From Acidimicrobiales bacterium (GTDB lineage Bacteria > Actinomycetota > Acidimicrobiia > Acidimicrobiales > Acidimicrobilacustridaceae), in the NCBI GenBank assembly GCA_026419545.1, contig JANZZE010000012.1, positions 1 through 32,678 of the forward strand: a DNA stretch of 32,678 nucleotides, given 5' to 3'. Position 1 is the first letter of the stretch; every line of letters begins with the position of its first letter. The notes under the pieces are model-generated. The model was not told the DNA's origin, searched no databases, and saw only the letters and a program-made list of their open reading frames with translations. A program made the position numbers and the translations under genes. Of this stretch, positions 1 to 8,625 are shown piece after piece.

Positions 1-195
1 CGGACGCGACGGTACCGATGCAGCGTCGTCGTGCTCAACGTTCCGATCCGCTGTGGACCCGGTCCCAGTCAGTTGGCTCGACCCGGGCGCGGTCGGTGTC
101 GGCTGCCCCGCGCGGTCGGCCCTCCCTCCACACGACGAGACCGTCAATGCGGTTACCAAAGCGATCACGCCGACGGCGTTCAGCCGGTGACGCAT
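1..195 (-). CDS. Lipoprotein, N-terminal part (cut by window edge)
   Basis: The minus strand reads open from an ATG at 195 to the window edge, 65 codons without a stop. The N-terminus is a lipoprotein signal: a basic start (MRHRLN), a hydrophobic stretch and a lipobox ending VSSC with the lipidated Cys near residue 22. A Gly/Pro/Thr/Ser-rich linker follows, typical of the tether after a lipobox. The start lies 51 nt beyond the stop of the solute-binding protein gene on the same strand, so it is probably the last visible gene of that operon. No clear ribosome binding site is seen. The folded domain lies outside the window, so no function can be given. Confidence 0.6.
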   Translation of the reverse strand, partial: MRHRLNAVGVIALVTALTVSSCGGRADRAGQPTPTAPGSSQLTGTGSTADRNVEHDDAASVPSRP

Positions 196-246
196 GATGA
201 ACAACACGGTGACCCCCTCATTAGACGGGCCGAATCTAATACGGCG

Positions 247-1935
247 TCAGGAGTCGCTGCCCAGCCTTGTCCCGCTCGTTCCTGGCTCCCCACCTCCGGA
301 CGGTTCCAGCCACACAGATCCAAGCCAAACCGTCGAACGCCATTGGCGAATGCCGGGTTCCCCTGTCGGGGTCCTCCAGTCAGCCAGTCCTCTGACCGCA
401 TTGCCGACGATCAAGGCCGATTGGACATGAACAAGGAAGACGTAGGGCAACTGCTCGGCCAGCACCTTTTGGAGCTGCTGGTATCTCTCGGCCTGAGCGG
501 TCACGTCCAGCGTCCGACGCGCGGCGTCAAGCGCCACATCGACCGACGGATCGTTGAACCGGGCGAGGTTCGCGCTCGGAACGCCCTGTCGGGGTACTCC
601 GCTACCACCGTGGAGCAGCGCGTAGTCCTCGTCGGGATGGCTACCGTCGAACAGCGCAAGCACCGCAGCTTGGAAGTCCCCACGTGCGACACGGGTGCTG
701 AGCTGCTCCTCGCTATCCGCGACTTCGATCTCAGCGAGGATCCCGACGACCGCGGTCTGCTCGATGATCCGCCGGGCTAGCTCGACCGCCAACGGTCCCG
801 GCCCGATTGTCAGCCGGAACTCCACAGGTCGACCGTTTCGGCGCTCGTGATCTCGGACAAGGTCCGCGGCATGAGCGACATCGAGGATGGGCCAGTGGGC
901 TTCACCGTAGAACCGTGAGCCCTCGCTGAAGGGACCGTCGGCGCGGAGGTACTCGCCGTTGAACACCTCCCGGGACAAGGTGTCGCGGTCAATCGAGAAT
1001 GCGAGCGCAGCACGAGCTGACCTGTCGTTGAACGGTGGCGCTGCCGTGTTCAGGACGATCACCAACTCCGGTGTGTCGTCACTCTTGTCCTTTAACACTT
1101 CGAACCCGTCGCCACCATCCATCGATGCGCGGGCCAGCTCGGCTGGATCGACGAGCCTGGCGACGTCGACTTCGCCTTGTCGCACCGCCGCGAACCGGGC
1201 GGCGTCATCTGGGCTGACCACGAAGGTGACGCGGTCAAGGCGCGGCAATCCATCCTGCCAATAGCCGACGCGCTTGGTCAGCACCAGCTCCCGACCAGCT
1301 TCCCAACGGTCCAACACGAACGGCCCACTGCCCACCGGAGCCCGCGCCGGATCGGCAGCCAGTCGCATCTGCGGCGAACTCACGAACCCGGGTTGTCCGG
1401 CCAGCATCTGAGGGAATGCTGCCCAAGGAGTCCGGAGAATTGCGACAACGGTGTCGTTGTCGATCGCGCGGATGTCGTCGACAGGTTCGAGCAACGGCCC
1501 GAGAGCAGCCGAATGGCGTGCCGCGTCAAGCGAACTCTTCACTGCCATCGCGTCGACCGGTGACCCATCGCTGAACGTGACCCCCTGGCGCAAGATGATC
1601 GTCCACTCGGTGAGATCACTGTTCGGTGAGACCTCGGTGGCAAGCCCGGGACGCAGCTCCGAGCTCTCATCGATCGTCAGCAACGGATCGAAGATGACCC
1701 GAGCGACTTGCAACTCGTCCGGGCCAAACCGAACGGTCGCTGGATCAAGACCGCTTGGATCACGCGGGAGGGCGAATCGCAAGTGGCCGCCCGAAGGCGA
1801 TCCGGGATCCGATCCCGAATCTGGAAGGGTCCGCGGGCCCCGGTCGCAGGATGCCAACGTCGCCAGCCAGGCAACGAATCCAAGGACGGCGCACAGTCGC
1901 AATACGATCGGCCACCGCCTCAAGACCCGCGACAC
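247..1935 (-). CDS. ABC transporter substrate-binding lipoprotein, family 5 (peptide/nickel type)
   Basis: This 562-residue protein should be the extracytoplasmic receptor of a family-5 (SBP_bac_5) importer, the class that binds peptides, nickel chelates or other small solutes. It starts at GTG 1935. A basic N-terminus and hydrophobic segment lead to a lipobox ending LASC with Cys30, so it is membrane-tethered. The mature start (LRFALPRDPSGLDPA, then FDPLLTIDESSELRPGLA and the WTIILRQGVTFSDGSPV block) matches the conserved N-lobe of the family, and total length is normal. Only 6 nt separate it from the glycosyltransferase stop upstream, so the two are probably co-translated. No permease or ATPase genes are in the window, so the substrate cannot be inferred. 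Confidence 0.9.
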   Translation of the reverse strand: MSRVLRRWPIVLRLCAVLGFVAWLATLASCDRGPRTLPDSGSDPGSPSGGHLRFALPRDPSGLDPATVRFGPDELQVARVIFDPLLTIDESSELRPGLATEVSPNSDLTEWTIILRQGVTFSDGSPVDAMAVKSSLDAARHSAALGPLLEPVDDIRAIDNDTVVAILRTPWAAFPQMLAGQPGFVSSPQMRLAADPARAPVGSGPFVLDRWEAGRELVLTKRVGYWQDGLPRLDRVTFVVSPDDAARFAAVRQGEVDVARLVDPAELARASMDGGDGFEVLKDKSDDTPELVIVLNTAAPPFNDRSARAALAFSIDRDTLSREVFNGEYLRADGPFSEGSRFYGEAHWPILDVAHAADLVRDHERRNGRPVEFRLTIGPGPLAVELARRIIEQTAVVGILAEIEVADSEEQLSTRVARGDFQAAVLALFDGSHPDEDYALLHGGSGVPRQGVPSANLARFNDPSVDVALDAARRTLDVTAQAERYQQLQKVLAEQLPYVFLVHVQSALIVGNAVRGLADWRTPTGEPGIRQWRSTVWLGSVWLEPSGGGEPGTSGTRLGSDS

Positions 1936-1941
1936 TGGCGT

Positions 1942-3516
1942 TCACCCAGTCGGTGCCGACCTGGCTTCGTCGACCCTAGCGCACTCGACAGATAGGGCCG
2001 ACTGAGAGGATGGGTCCTGCGTCGCAGTGTCGACAGCGGCCGGTCTCGAGCCGCGCCAACGAGCTACTGCCGCATCGACACCGATCGCCGCCAGGATCAC
2101 GAGTGAGACCTCCGCTGGCACCCGATAACGGGTGACACCGAAGCTCAGCGCTGCCGTGAGGGTGACGGCAGCCGCTATCCCGAGCAGCGGGCTGAGCGGT
2201 GTACCCCGCCGATGCAGTACCACCGCGCCGTACACCGCCAGTGGAATCAACAGCCAGTAGTACCAGAGCCCGATAAGCGACGGGTAGTACCCGCGTCCTT
2301 CGAGTTGGTCATTGAACGAGACGTTCTGGAAGGGCGCGTAGAGATCCCACATGCGCCCGATTCGAGCTAACACGACCACTGGGAGGCGCCAGAAATTTTC
2401 TTTTAGATAGTCGATGGCGAACTCCCGGGCGACGACATCGGCGTGCTCTTCGTAATAGATGAGGAGCCGATTGTCATAGGACTTCAGTACGTCGGCGCAT
2501 GTAAAGCTGTAGTACCCGACGGCGTCCCCATAGAACGCTTGGTCGCACGAGCCGTGGAGGAGCACCATGCCGGTGCCAGAGGTGACGAACACCGGCTCTT
2601 CGAACCGGCTGAGGTTGTAGAGAACCCAGGGCGCCATCAACGCACCCATCACCCCGACAACCACAGTCCCCAACGCAACCCTCTCCTTCCACGGCCGATC
2701 CTTCATCCTCCACAACAGGAAGGGGACCGTGAACGCCAGGATGAAGAACCCTTCACCTCTGGTGAGACCAGCCAACCCGAACATCGCTCCAGCAAGCGCT
2801 GCACTGGCAACGCTCGGTTGGCGTGCAAACCGATACATCGCCATCACCAACAGCGCCACGATCGGGATGTAGATCGACTCTGAGAGATAACGGAAATCGT
2901 TGATCCACATCATCGGATAGGTCGCGGCAATGAAGGCTGCGATCGGTCCCACGACCGGTCCGCGTCGGCCTGCCACCTGCCACGCCGCCGCGCCCACGAG
3001 TAGCACCCCGATCGCCCCCACGAACGGGAACACAATCCGCTGGTCCCCGGGGTTGTCGATGCCTGCCTTGTAGAGGACGGCCAGCACCACCGTGTACAGC
3101 GGAGGATGCCCAGCACCAGGGAGATATTCGGGGATTGCCGGATTCTTTGTGTTGTGGAGGAACCACGACGGCGAGTTGATGAACCCATGGCCTTCGGCCA
3201 GCAGCTTGGCCTGCGTCGTGAAGTAGAACGCGTCGCCCCAGTTGTAGTTCTGGAAGCAGCCCTCGGGTGGCTTCTCCCCGAACACCTTGGGTGACGGGCA
3301 ACTTGGGTACCAGCTGGTCACGGCAAACAGCCGAATGACCAGCCCGATCGCAGCAAAAACCAACAGCAACCCCACGCCGATACGTCGGGCTCGCGTGTTT
3401 GCGGCCTGCGGTGATTCATCCTGTGCGGGCCTCGGCTCATCGCTGGGCCGATCACCCGCAGTCGACCAGTCTTGCGCTCCTGGTCCGTCTGGTGCGGGGT
3501 CGCTGACCGCGGTCAT
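1942..3516 (-). CDS. Membrane glycosyltransferase, GT-C / PMT-2 type
   Basis: A 524-residue polytopic protein. After a roughly 45-residue Pro/Asp-rich cytoplasmic N-terminus there are about ten hydrophobic segments. The first external loop carries an acidic NWGDAFYF motif, where GT-C enzymes of the ArnT/PMT type keep their catalytic Asp, followed by the GHPPLYTVVLA segment typical of the PMT_2 domain. Such enzymes move a sugar from a polyprenyl-phosphate donor to a lipid, glycan or protein outside the membrane; acceptor and donor are unknown here. Several Cys occur in the external loops (CPSPKVFGEKPPEGC, GSCDQAFY, FTCADV), suggesting disulfides. ATG 3516 is chosen. It lies 16 nt after the SDR stop and 6 nt before the solute-binding protein start. 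Confidence 0.85.
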   Translation of the reverse strand: MTAVSDPAPDGPGAQDWSTAGDRPSDEPRPAQDESPQAANTRARRIGVGLLLVFAAIGLVIRLFAVTSWYPSCPSPKVFGEKPPEGCFQNYNWGDAFYFTTQAKLLAEGHGFINSPSWFLHNTKNPAIPEYLPGAGHPPLYTVVLAVLYKAGIDNPGDQRIVFPFVGAIGVLLVGAAAWQVAGRRGPVVGPIAAFIAATYPMMWINDFRYLSESIYIPIVALLVMAMYRFARQPSVASAALAGAMFGLAGLTRGEGFFILAFTVPFLLWRMKDRPWKERVALGTVVVGVMGALMAPWVLYNLSRFEEPVFVTSGTGMVLLHGSCDQAFYGDAVGYYSFTCADVLKSYDNRLLIYYEEHADVVAREFAIDYLKENFWRLPVVVLARIGRMWDLYAPFQNVSFNDQLEGRGYYPSLIGLWYYWLLIPLAVYGAVVLHRRGTPLSPLLGIAAAVTLTAALSFGVTRYRVPAEVSLVILAAIGVDAAVARWRGSRPAAVDTATQDPSSQSALSVECARVDEARSAPTG

Positions 3517-3532
3517 CTCCGGCTACTCCCCC

Positions 3533-4306
3533 CTACCGAGCCGTCCACCCGCCATCGACGACCAGGGTATGCCCCGTGACGTAACTAGACGCGTCACTGG
3601 CCAGGAACAGCAACGCACCGTCGAGTTCATGCTCGGCTCCCCCTCGACCCATCGGCGCGTTTCGGCGAAGGTAGGCATTCGACGCCTCGTCTTCGAACAT
3701 CGCCGTGGTCATCTCGCTGGGGAACCAGCCCGGGGCGATGGCGTTTACGCGGACGCCTTTGCGCGCCCATTGAACCGCCAGCTCGCGAGTGAGATTGACC
3801 ACTGCCCCCTTGGAGGCCGCATAGCTGGCCTGCTTGATCGGCGCCGAGGCCACCAGGCCGAGGATCGAGGCGATGTTCACAATCGAACCGCGGCCGACCG
3901 CGATCATTTCGCGCCCCACGAGCTGGGTGAGTGCGAACAACGAGTTGAGGTTCACGTCCACCACGTGCTCGAAATGCTCGAGCGGCTCGTCTTCAGCCGG
4001 AATCGGTTCACCAATACCTGCATTGTTCACGAGGATGTCGATCCGACCGTTCACGTCCAGCGCTGCCTGCACGACGGCAGCACGGTCCGGACCCCAAGTG
4101 ACATCACAGACAACCGGCACCGCCCGTTCGAGTTCGGTTGCCAGCTGTTCAAGCAGTTCCTGTCGTCGGGCGGCGAGAACGACGGTGGCGCCAGCCGCGT
4201 CGAGGACCCGGGCGAATCGCGCGCCGAGCCCGCTCGATGCGCCGGTGACGATGGCAACGCGCCCATGAAGCCCAAAGAGCGTGCCGATGTCAATGGTGAC
4301 GGACAT
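3533..4306 (-). CDS. Short-chain dehydrogenase/reductase (SDR), classical type
   Basis: 257 residues, the usual size of classical SDRs. The Rossmann cofactor motif TGASSGLG is at residues 21-28, NNAG at 94-97, a Ser at 147 and the YAASK active site with Tyr162 and Lys166. The C-terminal VDGGW signature is intact. It should be a cytoplasmic NAD(P)-dependent alcohol/ketone oxidoreductase. The residues after the first strand (AARRQE) would fit NADP, but this is weak. The substrate is unknown. It starts 12 nt after the TetR stop and is probably co-transcribed with that regulator, so it may act on the compound the regulator senses or on a product of the divergent LLM/ferritin-like run. Confidence 0.92.
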   Translation of the reverse strand: MSVTIDIGTLFGLHGRVAIVTGASSGLGARFARVLDAAGATVVLAARRQELLEQLATELERAVPVVCDVTWGPDRAAVVQAALDVNGRIDILVNNAGIGEPIPAEDEPLEHFEHVVDVNLNSLFALTQLVGREMIAVGRGSIVNIASILGLVASAPIKQASYAASKGAVVNLTRELAVQWARKGVRVNAIAPGWFPSEMTTAMFEDEASNAYLRRNAPMGRGGAEHELDGALLFLASDASSYVTGHTLVVDGGWTAR

Positions 4307-4318
4307 GAAATCATGAGC

Positions 4319-4993
4319 CTACTCGTGGGCTCGTCCTCGCCCCGCTCGTTCGAGCCGAGACTGCAGCTCCTTTGCCCTCGTTGGAGCCCACGCTGAGAAC
4401 ATGGCCACCAAGCCATCAGTGGCAAAGCTGACGAACTCCTCGTCACGTTGGGGATCCCCCTCGTCGAGCCACACCAGGACTCCATGGATGAGGTAATTGA
4501 CGATCGTCTGCGAGGCCCAACGCTTCATCACCGGGTCAGCGATCGCGTCCGCGATCATGGCATCTGCGATGACTAGGGCCTGCTGGTGCCGCTGGCTTGC
4601 GTACTCAGCAAAGTTGGGCTCCCGGTGGGCATGCACCATCAACAATCGGAAGCTGTCAGGGTCTTCACGGGCAACGGTCAGGATGGAACGGGTTATGAAG
4701 CCGCGTTGGCGTCGCTCAGGTCGCTTTAACAACCCGATAAATTCCTGCTCGAGCCGGTCTGAAACCCGGGTGAGCACCGATCGGTAGAGATCCTCTTTGG
4801 ATTCGAAGTGGCGATAGAGGATCAAACGGGTGACGCCGGCCTCCGCCGCAACGTCTTCCATGGAGGTGGCGGCAAACCCCGCGCGAGCGAAGGCTCTCGC
4901 CGCTGCAGCGAGAATCGATGCCTGCCGTTCCTCTCGACGCAGGAAACGTCTGGGTGCTGCTACGTCATTCATGGTTGGTGCTGATCGAGCCAC
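4319..4993 (-). CDS. TetR/AcrR family transcriptional regulator
   Basis: 224 residues with an N-terminal TetR helix-turn-helix at about residues 22-68 (ILAAAARAFARAGFAATSM, then VTRLILYRHFESKEDLY, the recognition helix region). The C-terminal half is a helical ligand-binding and dimer domain without a recognisable ligand signature. GTG 4993 has an AGGGAG stretch just upstream; ATG 4972 (residue 8) is an alternative start. The gene leads a minus-strand operon (SDR, glycosyltransferase, binding lipoprotein) and diverges from the ferritin-like/LLM operon. A perfect inverted repeat in the gap between them (5098-5119) is the likely operator, so it probably represses both directions and itself until an unknown ligand binds. 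Confidence 0.93.
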   Translation of the reverse strand: MARSAPTMNDVAAPRRFLRREERQASILAAAARAFARAGFAATSMEDVAAEAGVTRLILYRHFESKEDLYRSVLTRVSDRLEQEFIGLLKRPERRQRGFITRSILTVAREDPDSFRLLMVHAHREPNFAEYASQRHQQALVIADAMIADAIADPVMKRWASQTIVNYLIHGVLVWLDEGDPQRDEEFVSFATDGLVAMFSAWAPTRAKELQSRLERAGRGRAHE

Positions 4994-5090
4994 CGCTCCC
5001 TGCCGTCGCCGTCGAGACCTTCAGTTCCTTGTCTGGTTGGCGAAGGACGCTCGCCCCGAGACCACGACCTTCGTGTAGCACAGGCCACCA

Positions 5091-5118
5091 TTGCAAGGTG
5101 TATACACTCGAGTATACA
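5091..5118 (+). promoter_or_regulatory. Promoter for the ferritin-like/LLM operon
   Basis: TTGCAA at 5091-5096 (four of six matches to TTGACA), a 16-nt spacer, then TATACA at 5113-5118. The -10 box lies inside the right arm of the palindromic operator, so a bound repressor would block RNA polymerase. On the minus strand the same palindrome supplies TATACT (complement of 5111-5116) as a -10 candidate for the TetR operon. Inferred from sequence only. Confidence 0.5.
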
Positions 5119-5119
5119 C
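5098..5119. promoter_or_regulatory. Palindromic operator, probable TetR site
   Basis: A perfect inverted repeat, GTGTATAC at 5098-5105 and GTATACAC at 5112-5119, around the self-complementary XhoI-like centre within ACTCGA. It lies between the divergent starts of the TetR gene (4993) and the ferritin-like gene (5189). The size, symmetry and AT-rich arms in GC-rich surroundings are as expected for a TetR-family dimer site, and it overlaps -10 boxes in both directions. Confidence 0.7.
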
Positions 5120-5188
5120 TTTGGGTGTCGGGAAGCTCGGCCCGTGCCACCCACGGCGGGTCGACTGTTCGTCTTCAGGGGGGTTCAG

Positions 5189-6316
5189 ATGACCGAACAG
5201 GTCGAGTTCAGTACCGAAGAGCTCTTGATGTCGCACGATTACGCCGAGCCACTCGTCGTCAACGGCGTTCGGTGCCACGGAGGCTTCGACGAGGAAGGCA
5301 ACTACGTCTCGCCCCGTACGCTGTATCGCGCGCCTGCGATCGAGGCCTGGGAAGCCAAACGACGGGCGGATTTCGGCACCGACCCACTTGACGTTCCCAT
5401 AGACGCCTGGCCGGAGAACTTCCCCAACGTCGAGCAGTCCAAGTTCTTGATCCGACAGGGGATCACCGAACCGACGATCGCCGCGCTGACCCGCATCGGA
5501 ACGGTCGAGGGATTTGGGGCGATGATGCGGTACCTGCCGCTACCGGACTTCCGGCAAATTTTTGCCGATGACATCACCGGAACCGCGACCGACCACATCC
5601 GAAAGGGTTTGTTCGAGGCTCATTCTCGGGACGAGGCGGGATGGGAGCAGGAGGCAGGTCACGACAAGATGTGGTTCGCTGCTCGCGACATCGCGTTCGA
5701 GAATCCAGTCACCGAGGACCAGACGGCGCTCATGCTCGAACGGATGGGAATCACCGCGCCAGGCGGCGGCATCCCAGATCTCCAAAAGATCCGGGCGTTC
5801 ATGGAGGCCAATCGAGCATTACCGAAGGACATTCCCCTCGAGTTCGAAGGCATGCTCAGCCGGATGATCGGTCTTCTGTTCATCGAGATCTCAGCGTTTC
5901 ACGCGTTCCGATGGGCGGAAGCGGTGCTCGGCGATCCGGATCTCGTCGCCGGCGACGGCCAAGCCGGCCGGATCGTGTCCTACATCCGTCAGGACGAGAC
6001 CCCACACGTCGGTTATCTCCAAGTCGCGCTCTCCGAGATGCGTGACCGCACGTGGGTCGGTGAAACCGGGACCCGATACAACGGCGAGGAGATGATCCAG
6101 CTGCTATGGGACCGAGCCCTGCAAGAATCCCGCTTCCTTCGACGCGCCGACTTCCTCCGACTGGTGATGCGCGAGGTAGAGCGGGCCATCGGCGATCGGC
6201 CCGACCGCGATGACATCATTGACGAGTTCATCTCGCTCGGTTCCGTGCAGCGCCTCCCCGACGGCACCCTGGTCGAAATCCAGCCCAACGGCGACGAAGT
6301 TCGCGCGGCGGCCTGA
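5189..6316 (+). CDS. Ferritin-like (putative di-iron) protein
   Basis: 375 residues from ATG 5189, which has a GGGGGG stretch about 6 nt upstream; a GTG at 5144 would add 15 residues of poor character. I do not recognise a named family, but the middle and C-terminal helices carry two ExxH motifs (E155-H158 in EAGH, E270-H273 in ETPH) and a buried-looking Glu233 in FIEISAFHAF. These are the ligands expected of a ferritin-like carboxylate-bridged di-iron four-helix bundle. A role as oxygenase, oxidase or N-oxygenase is therefore possible but unproven. There is no signal peptide, so it is cytoplasmic. It is first in a run with two luciferase-like oxidoreductases (16-nt gap to the next) and is controlled from the TetR operator region. 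It may instead be a structural homologue without iron. Confidence 0.7.
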   Translation: MTEQVEFSTEELLMSHDYAEPLVVNGVRCHGGFDEEGNYVSPRTLYRAPAIEAWEAKRRADFGTDPLDVPIDAWPENFPNVEQSKFLIRQGITEPTIAALTRIGTVEGFGAMMRYLPLPDFRQIFADDITGTATDHIRKGLFEAHSRDEAGWEQEAGHDKMWFAARDIAFENPVTEDQTALMLERMGITAPGGGIPDLQKIRAFMEANRALPKDIPLEFEGMLSRMIGLLFIEISAFHAFRWAEAVLGDPDLVAGDGQAGRIVSYIRQDETPHVGYLQVALSEMRDRTWVGETGTRYNGEEMIQLLWDRALQESRFLRRADFLRLVMREVERAIGDRPDRDDIIDEFISLGSVQRLPDGTLVEIQPNGDEVRAAA

Positions 6317-6332
6317 GCTCGAGGGAGCCACC

Positions 6333-7694
6333 ATGCGATTCGGAATCTTCTACGAACACCAACTCCCGCGCCCCTGGGACCAAGACAGCGAACGCCAACT
6401 GATCCAGGACGCCCTCGAACAGATCGAACTCGCCGACAAGCTCGGAATCGACTACGTCTGGGAGGTCGAGCACCATTTCCTCGAGGAGTATTCCCACTCG
6501 AGCGCCCCCGAGGTGTTTCTCGCAGCGGTAAGTCAGCGCACCACCAACATCCGGCTGGGCCACGGCATCATCCAAACCGCGCCGCAGTACAACCACCCGG
6601 TCCGCACCGCAGAACGGGTCGCAATGCTCGATCTGGTCTCCAACGGACGAGTCGAGTTCGGCAGTGGTGAATCCTCCTCGGAAGCAGAACTCGGTGGATT
6701 CGGCATCCCGCCTGCAGTCAAGCGGGAAGCGTGGCTCGAGGGCCTGCAGGTGGCAATCCGCTGCATGACCGAGGAGCCCTTCACGGGTCATAACGGCACG
6801 TTCTGTTCGGTACCGCCACGCAACGTTGTGCCGAAACCAGTCCAGAAACCGCATCCGCCGGTCTGGGTCGCGTGCAGTCGCCGCGACACGATCCTGCTTG
6901 CTGCGGAGAAGGGGATCGGGGCGCTCACCTTCGCATTCATCGACCCCGAGGAAGCCCGGCAGTGGGTCAGCGACTACGAAGCGACCATGGCCGCAAAATG
7001 CGTGCCAGTCGGCAAGGCCGTCAACACCGACATCGCGTGCGTCACACCAATGATGTGCCACCGTAACGAAGACGAAGCCATCGCCCGCGGATTAGAAGGT
7101 GGCAACTTCTTCGGCTATTCGCTCGCTCACTATTACGTCTTCGGTGAGCACGTCCCGGGCGTCACCAATGTGTGGGAGGAGTTCCAACAGCGGCGCGACA
7201 AGCTCGGCTACTCACCAGAAGCCGCGATCGCAGCCCGTCAAGAGATCCTGGGCGCGAAGGCGGCGGCAGGTGACGTGACTGGACTGCGCGGAGCAGTCGG
7301 CACGCCCGAGCAGATCCGCGAGTTCCTGCGCCGCTACGAGGAATCGGGTGTCGACCAGGTGATCTTTGTGATGCAGGCCGGTCGGAACCGCCACGAGCAC
7401 ATCATGGAGTCGCTCGAGCTGTTCGCAGCCGAGGTGCTGCCCGAGTTCAAAGAACGCGATGAGAAACTCCGAACGGCGAAGGCTGAACGGTTTGCACCAA
7501 TCATCGAGGCGGCGTTGGCTCGGCGGTCCGACGATGCTCCTCCGATGCCCGAGGGTTACACGATGAAGGCCATCCCGAAAGCAATGGTCGATGCGGCTGG
7601 CAACGAGGAGATCAAGAACTGGATGGACAAGCTCGCCGATCGGCAAGCCACCGGTGAGCGCGACGAAGCGTTCGAACGAGCCGTTTTCGGTTAA
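6333..7694 (+). CDS. LLM class flavin-dependent monooxygenase (luciferase-like)
   Basis: 453 residues from ATG 6333, with GAGGGAG 5-6 nt upstream. The N-terminus (MRFGIFYEHQLPRPW) and the EVEHHFLEEYSHSSAPEVFL block, EHHF at residues 46-49, are hallmarks of the bacterial luciferase-like TIM-barrel family. GHGIIQTAPQYNHPVRTAERVAML and RVEFGSGESSSEAELGGF follow, the flavin phosphate-binding region. Such enzymes use FMNH2 (or F420H2) with O2 to oxygenate organic substrates. At 453 residues it is longer than the usual 330-400, with a helical C-terminal extension. It probably needs a flavin reductase encoded elsewhere. It lies 16 nt after the ferritin-like gene and is almost certainly co-transcribed with it. 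The substrate is unknown. Confidence 0.9.
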   Translation: MRFGIFYEHQLPRPWDQDSERQLIQDALEQIELADKLGIDYVWEVEHHFLEEYSHSSAPEVFLAAVSQRTTNIRLGHGIIQTAPQYNHPVRTAERVAMLDLVSNGRVEFGSGESSSEAELGGFGIPPAVKREAWLEGLQVAIRCMTEEPFTGHNGTFCSVPPRNVVPKPVQKPHPPVWVACSRRDTILLAAEKGIGALTFAFIDPEEARQWVSDYEATMAAKCVPVGKAVNTDIACVTPMMCHRNEDEAIARGLEGGNFFGYSLAHYYVFGEHVPGVTNVWEEFQQRRDKLGYSPEAAIAARQEILGAKAAAGDVTGLRGAVGTPEQIREFLRRYEESGVDQVIFVMQAGRNRHEHIMESLELFAAEVLPEFKERDEKLRTAKAERFAPIIEAALARRSDDAPPMPEGYTMKAIPKAMVDAAGNEEIKNWMDKLADRQATGERDEAFERAVFG

Positions 7695-7749
7695 CGCACC
7701 AGCTCGGGTACGTTCGCCGGCATCTGACACCACACACGAGGGGGACAGC

Positions 7750-8625
7750 ATGGACTTCGGGGTCGTCTTCGCCAACGTCGGGATGTTCGCGTCACCCGAC
7801 GGGGCTGCCGCGATCGGCAAAGCTGCCGAAGATGCTGGGTTCGATTCCGTTTGGACCGTCGAGCACGTGGTCGTCCCTGACGGCTACCAGTCTCGCTACC
7901 CCTATGACGAGAGCGGCCGGATGCCCGGCGACGGCATGATCGACATGCCCGACCCGCTGATCTGGTTGACTTGGGTTGCTGCCCACACCTCCACACTGAA
8001 CCTCGGCACCGGGATACTCATCGCGACACAGCGGAACCCGTTGGTTTTGGCAAAGGAGGTCGCATCGCTCGACCGCCTCTCGGGTGGCCGCGTGCGTCTC
8101 GGAGTTGGGGTCGGCTGGCTTGCCGAGGAGTTCGATGCGATCGGTGTGCCATTCGAACGACGGGGCGATCGGCTCGATGAGTACATCGCCGTTATGAGGA
8201 CCTTGTGGAGCGAGCACAAGGCAACCTTTCACGGAGAGTTCTGTGCTTTCGACAACGCGGTGATGTTGCCCAAACCAGCCAACGGTACGGTGCCCATCAT
8301 CATCGGGGGGCACACGAAGGCCGCGGCCCGACGAGCCGGTCGGCTCGGTGATGGCTTCTTTCCCGGCCGGACCGGCACAGAAGAACTCGGCCAACTCTTG
8401 GCGATCATGCGCAAAGCTGCAGAGGATGCCGGCCGGAACCCGGACAGCATCGAGATCACCTGCGGTTCGCAAGGGGTTTTCGGCGACGACCCGATCGGAG
8501 CGGTGCACAAACTTGAGGATCTCGGCGTGTCCCGTATCGTGATACCGCCGTTGTCGTTCTCCCCCACCGATATCGCGGAAGCACTGGGGCGCTTCGGCGA
8601 AAACGTCATCGCAAAAGTCAATTGA
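7750..8625 (+). CDS. LLM class F420-dependent oxidoreductase
   Basis: 291 residues from ATG 7750, with GAGGGGG ending 5 nt upstream. The sequence follows the short F420-dependent LLM pattern: AAEDAGFDSVWTVEHVVVP near the N-terminus, LNLGTGILIATQRNPLVLAKEVASLDRLSGGRVRLGVGVGW with the non-prolyl cis-peptide/cofactor region, and IIIGGHTKAAARRAGRLGDGFFP near the C-terminus. Family members reduce or oxidise substrates with coenzyme F420, which fits an actinobacterium. It is 55 nt after the longer LLM gene and convergent with the metallopeptidase genes. Together with the ferritin-like and first LLM genes it suggests a small oxidative catabolic module under the TetR regulator; the pathway is not identifiable from sequence. 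Confidence 0.9.
   Translation: MDFGVVFANVGMFASPDGAAAIGKAAEDAGFDSVWTVEHVVVPDGYQSRYPYDESGRMPGDGMIDMPDPLIWLTWVAAHTSTLNLGTGILIATQRNPLVLAKEVASLDRLSGGRVRLGVGVGWLAEEFDAIGVPFERRGDRLDEYIAVMRTLWSEHKATFHGEFCAFDNAVMLPKPANGTVPIIIGGHTKAAARRAGRLGDGFFPGRTGTEELGQLLAIMRKAAEDAGRNPDSIEITCGSQGVFGDDPIGAVHKLEDLGVSRIVIPPLSFSPTDIAEALGRFGENVIAKVN

Noticed and set aside
31-780. 249-residue plus-strand frame
   Set aside because: Antisense to the solute-binding protein gene and a lipoprotein start; composition is Arg/Pro-rich without motifs.
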